Translations under genes and position numbers: made by a program
Shown: positions 59,680-64,000 of the stretch, one piece after another
Position numbering within the stretch: position 1 is the stretch's first letter
Layout: each line of letters starts with the position of its first letter
Notes under the pieces: generated by a model
Databases searched by the model: none
Told to the model about the DNA's origin: nothing
The model's input: only the letters and a program-made list of their open reading frames with translations
NCBI GenBank assembly: GCA_021845505.1
Contig: JAJZVU010000013.1
Span: 22,956-86,955, forward strand
DNA: 64,000 nt
Source: Pseudomonadota bacterium
GTDB taxonomy: Bacteria > Pseudomonadota > Gammaproteobacteria > Burkholderiales > Burkholderiaceae_C
Reading direction: 5' to 3'

Positions 59680-60432
59680 ATGCGTCAACTCCACCAGTTA
59701 TCGGTTGCTGAGAAGCTCCTGCACACCGGGTTCATCGTCCTCGTGTGCTTCGGCCTGCTGTCCGCAGAGTTGTACCTGTACGTCACCCACACCGGGCTCG
59801 ACGGCAAGACCGGCGTGACCCTGAAGGACATCCAGATCTCCTACTACGGCAACCGCAGCTCGACCAAGCTGCAGACGGTGCTGCCGACCATGCTGACCAA
59901 CGCCGGCGTGCCCAAGGCGCAGTGGCCCGAAGCCACCGCGACCTTCGACCACTGGATCAAGGGCGGCGAGACCCAGGCCGAGTACGACGCCAAGATCAAG
60001 CCCTTCGTCGCGACCCATTGCCTGATGTGCCACAGCGTGGCGATGAGCAAGCAGTTGCACAACCCGCCGCTGGTCACCTACGACGACGTCAAGGCGGTGG
60101 CCAAGATCGACACCGGGATGAGCTACACGACGATGCTGCTGACCGGGATGGTCCACCTGAGCATGCTCGGGGTGATCTTCTGGCTGGCCGGCTACCTGTT
60201 CGTGCGCACCCGCATCAGCAGCCCGCTGAAGGCCGTCGGGGTGATCGTGCCCTTCCTGGGCATGCTGCTGGACTTCTCCGGCTGGTTCCTGACCAAGCAG
60301 AACCCCAGCTTCGCGTGGTTCGTGCTGATCGGCGGCGCGCTGTCGTGCCCGATCGCCTCGCTGGAGATGATCGTGGCCTTCTTCGACATGTGGGTCGGCA
60401 TCCCCGGCTTCCTGCGCCAGAAGTCCGCCTGA
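59680..60432 (+). CDS. Membrane protein with single CxxCH heme c motif, function unknown
   Basis: A 250-residue protein I cannot assign to a named family. A first membrane helix (about 14-34) leads to a 110-residue domain outside the membrane with CLMCH at 114-118, the c-type heme attachment signature. Then come three or four helices (about 148-172, 182-203, 210-232). Histidines in LLHTGF, YVTHTG and MVHLSMLG near membrane borders could bind heme b. It may be a quinol- or gas-linked electron-transfer or sensing protein. Heme attachment would use the ResB/CcsB system encoded at the other end of the window. Confidence 0.75.
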   Translation: MRQLHQLSVAEKLLHTGFIVLVCFGLLSAELYLYVTHTGLDGKTGVTLKDIQISYYGNRSSTKLQTVLPTMLTNAGVPKAQWPEATATFDHWIKGGETQAEYDAKIKPFVATHCLMCHSVAMSKQLHNPPLVTYDDVKAVAKIDTGMSYTTMLLTGMVHLSMLGVIFWLAGYLFVRTRISSPLKAVGVIVPFLGMLLDFSGWFLTKQNPSFAWFVLIGGALSCPIASLEMIVAFFDMWVGIPGFLRQKSA

Positions 60433-60443
60433 GCTCCGCCGCC

Positions 60444-60465
60444 TGGCCTGCCTTGCGGCAGGCCA
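60444..60465 (+). terminator. Hairpin after the CxxCH membrane protein gene
   Basis: TGGCCTGCC and GGCAGGCCA form a perfect 9-bp stem around TTGC, 11 bases past the stop. There is no T run. A second GC-rich stem (CACGGCCGCCAAGGCCGCCG) follows. Confidence 0.5.
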
Positions 60466-60612
60466 CGGCCGCCAAGGCCGCCGCTGCCCGACCGAGGGCG
60501 CCGGCGGCCTTGTCGTCTGCAGCGTCGGCTCGCGTCTTTTGCGGCATGCGCGGTACACGCCGGCGCGGCACCGCCCCGTAACAGCGTGCGGCGGACCCTA
60601 GAATCGCTGGCC

Positions 60613-62031
60613 ATGACGACACGCGCGCATCCTTCCGACGCCCCGGACAGCCAGCCGGGTCCGTTGCAGGTGGTGGTCCTGGCTGCCGGCAAGGGCACGC
60701 GCATGCGTTCGCGCCTGCCCAAGGTGCTGCAGCCGCTGGCCGGGCGCCCGCTGCTCGAGCATGTGCTGCAGACCGCGCATGGCCTGCACGACGCGCGCTG
60801 CGTGGTGGTCGTCGGCCATGAAGCGCTGGCGGTGCGCCAGGCCTTCGCCGCGCGGCCGCAACTGCGCTTTTGCGAACAGTCGCCGCAGCTGGGAACCGGC
60901 CACGCGGTGCAGCAGGCCTGCCCGCAGCTCGACGACGCCGGGGTGGTGCTGGTGCTGTACGGCGACGTGCCGCTGGTGCGCGCGCAGACCCTGCAGCCCT
61001 TGCTCGACGCGGCGCGCGCGGGCGCGCTTGCGCTGCTCACCGTCAGGCTGGCGCAGCCCGCCGGCTACGGCCGCATCGTGCGCGACCCGCAGGGACGGGT
61101 GCTGCGCATCGTCGAGCACAAGGACGCCTCGGCCGAGGAACTGCGCATCGACGAGGTCAACAGCGGCATCCTCGCCGCCCCCGCGGCCGCGCTCAAGCGC
61201 TGGGTCGGCAGCCTGCGCAACGACAACGCCCAGCGCGAGTACTACCTCACCGACGTCGTGCAGCTGGCGCAGGCCGAGGGGCTCGCGGTGCATGCGGTGC
61301 AGGCCGCCGACGCCGACGAGCTGCTCGGGGTCAACGACCGCCTGCAGCTCGCCCAGCTCGAGCGCCTGGCGCAGCGGCGCAGCGCCGAGCAGCTGATGCG
61401 CGACGGCGTGACCCTGCTCGACCCGCAGCGCATCGAGGTGCGCGGCGAGCTGGTCTGCGGGTGCGACGTGCGCATCGACGTGGGCTGCGTGTTCGAGGGC
61501 CGCGTCGAACTCGCCGACGGGGTCGAGGTCGGCCCGCACTGCGTGCTGCGCAACTGCCGCATCGGCGCCGACAGCCGCATCGAGGCCTTCTCCCACGTCG
61601 ACGGCGCGGTGTGCGGGCCAGGCGTGCGAATCGGCCCCTACGCCAGGCTGCGTCCGGGCAGCGAACTGGCCCGCGACGTGCACGTGGGCAATTTCACCGA
61701 AGTGAAGAACAGCACGCTGGGCGAGGGCAGCAAGGCCAACCACCTGAGCTACGTGGGCGACGCCAGCGTGGGCGCCAGGGTGAACATCGGCGCCGGCACC
61801 ATCACCTGCAACTACGACGGCGCGGACAAGTACCGCACCGTCATCGAGGACGACGCGTTCATCGGCTCCGACAGCCAGCTCGTCGCGCCGGTGCGGGTCG
61901 GCCGCGGCGCCACGCTGGGCGCCGGGACGACGCTGACGCGCGACGCGCCGGCCGGCCAGCTGACCCTGTCGAGGGCGCGCCAGCAGAGCATCGAGGGCTG
62001 GGTCCGCCCGCAAAAGAAATCCTCCACCTGA
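60613..62031 (+). CDS. glmU: Bifunctional N-acetylglucosamine-1-phosphate uridyltransferase/glucosamine-1-phosphate acetyltransferase
   Basis: A 472-residue enzyme making UDP-GlcNAc for peptidoglycan, LPS and the glycan genes of this window. The uridyltransferase signature [18 protein letters not shown] is at 23-40; the left-handed beta-helix acetyltransferase half has [20 protein letters not shown] and [19 protein letters not shown]. The [11 protein letters not shown] is preferred to one nine codons upstream. It is 10 bases from glmS. Confidence 0.96.
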   Translation: MTTRAHPSDAPDSQPGPLQVVVLAAGKGTRMRSRLPKVLQPLAGRPLLEHVLQTAHGLHDARCVVVVGHEALAVRQAFAARPQLRFCEQSPQLGTGHAVQQACPQLDDAGVVLVLYGDVPLVRAQTLQPLLDAARAGALALLTVRLAQPAGYGRIVRDPQGRVLRIVEHKDASAEELRIDEVNSGILAAPAAALKRWVGSLRNDNAQREYYLTDVVQLAQAEGLAVHAVQAADADELLGVNDRLQLAQLERLAQRRSAEQLMRDGVTLLDPQRIEVRGELVCGCDVRIDVGCVFEGRVELADGVEVGPHCVLRNCRIGADSRIEAFSHVDGAVCGPGVRIGPYARLRPGSELARDVHVGNFTEVKNSTLGEGSKANHLSYVGDASVGARVNIGAGTITCNYDGADKYRTVIEDDAFIGSDSQLVAPVRVGRGATLGAGTTLTRDAPAGQLTLSRARQQSIEGWVRPQKKSST

Positions 62032-62041
62032 GAGTCCATCC

Positions 62042-63850
<1,809 letters not shown>

Positions 63851-63874
63851 GGGCTGCGCGCCGGACAGGTGTTT

Positions 63875-64000
63875 TGTGCGCGGGAAATAAAGTCGTTAAC
63901 TGAAAACAAAGTCGCTGACTGGGAAATATAGTCGCTGACTGGGTTGAGCCTAGAAGGAAATGAAGTCGCTTACCGGGCAGCTGCCGCGCGCCCCGGTAGG
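63875..64000. mobile_element. Tn7-like transposon end (element continues past the window)
   Basis: The sequence begins TGTGCGCGGGAAATAAAGTC. Laid against the Tn7 right end as I remember it (TGTGGGCGGACAATAAAGTC and the next ten bases), 25 of 30 positions agree. Four closely spaced TnsB-like motifs follow, the pattern of a Tn7 right end, and the base composition drops sharply from the GC-rich glmS. In Tn7 the right end faces glmS and tnsA-tnsE follow it, so transposition genes should lie just to the right. Confidence 0.82.
63886..63975 (+). repeat. Four TnsB-like 17-bp repeats
   Basis: AATAAAGTCGTTAACTG (63886-63902), AACAAAGTCGCTGACTG (63905-63921), AATATAGTCGCTGACTG (63925-63941) and AATGAAGTCGCTTACCG (63959-63975) share AAYANAGTCGYTNACYG-like form. 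Their spacing is 19, 20 and 34 bases between equivalent positions. Three GGGAAAT-type joints lie between copies. They are direct repeats at a transposon terminus and probably the transposase binding sites. Confidence 0.85.

Noticed and set aside
59343..59711. Open frames in the dps/CxxCH gap
   Set aside because: All are Arg-rich, lack start signals, and overlap the palindromic region; no gene is supported.
63886..63975. Short repeats considered as a CRISPR array
   Set aside because: Units are 17 bp with only 2-3 bases, then 17 bases, between them; there are no spacers. They fit transposase sites at a transposon end.

Overview
This window is a densely packed, very GC-rich stretch of chromosome from a betaproteobacterium, most likely order Burkholderiales. 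The evidence is the set of conserved gene strings: engB/resB/ccsB, lysA-lptM//cyaY, pilMNOPQ-aroK-aroB-dgt, and dusB-fis-purH-ruvC with ruvA-ruvB nearby. I cannot name the genus from sequence alone. I see no tRNA, rRNA or CRISPR array.

Layout. 1-8168: start of engB, cytochrome c maturation (resB, ccsB), periplasmic methionine sulfoxide repair (msrPQ), lysine synthesis (lysA), lptM and cyaY. 8445-16537: type IV pilus assembly and secretin operon pilMNOPQ running into aroK, aroB and a dNTPase. 16615-21650: a MarR-controlled tripartite drug-efflux operon (MarR, NodT-type outer membrane factor, EmrA, EmrB). 21673-30365: a histidine phosphatase, then ruvBA, fabA, leuA with a candidate leader peptide and promoter, ruvC, purH, fis and dusB. 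30445-37860: a leftward six-gene run headed by aceK, then thiolase, HCCA isomerase-like protein, acyl-CoA ligase, 2-hydroxyacid dehydrogenase and HMG-CoA lyase, suggesting acyl-CoA and acetate metabolism. 38061-39212: a class V aminotransferase.

39342-54958 is a surface-glycan region in two parts. The first is four genes joined by 4-bp overlaps: two related membrane proteins resembling TMTC/GT-C glycosyltransferases, a polyprenyl-phosphate-sugar-synthase-like GT2, and a UDP-GlcNAc-2-epimerase-like protein. The second holds UDP-galactopyranose mutase, a probable galactofuranosyltransferase, further glycosyltransferases, a large HAD-like protein and a MOP-family flippase. Codon and base use in about 50.3-55.0 kb looks less extreme than its surroundings.

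55076-63850: aldo/keto reductase, glutamate dehydrogenase, ubiA, dps, an unusual membrane protein with one CxxCH heme motif, glmU and glmS.

The most striking observation is at the right edge. 24 bp after the glmS stop codon the sequence changes into a Tn7-like transposon end: a TGTGCGCGG terminus followed by four copies of a 17-bp motif resembling TnsB sites. This is the classic attTn7 position, so a Tn7-family element very probably begins at 63875 and continues beyond the window.
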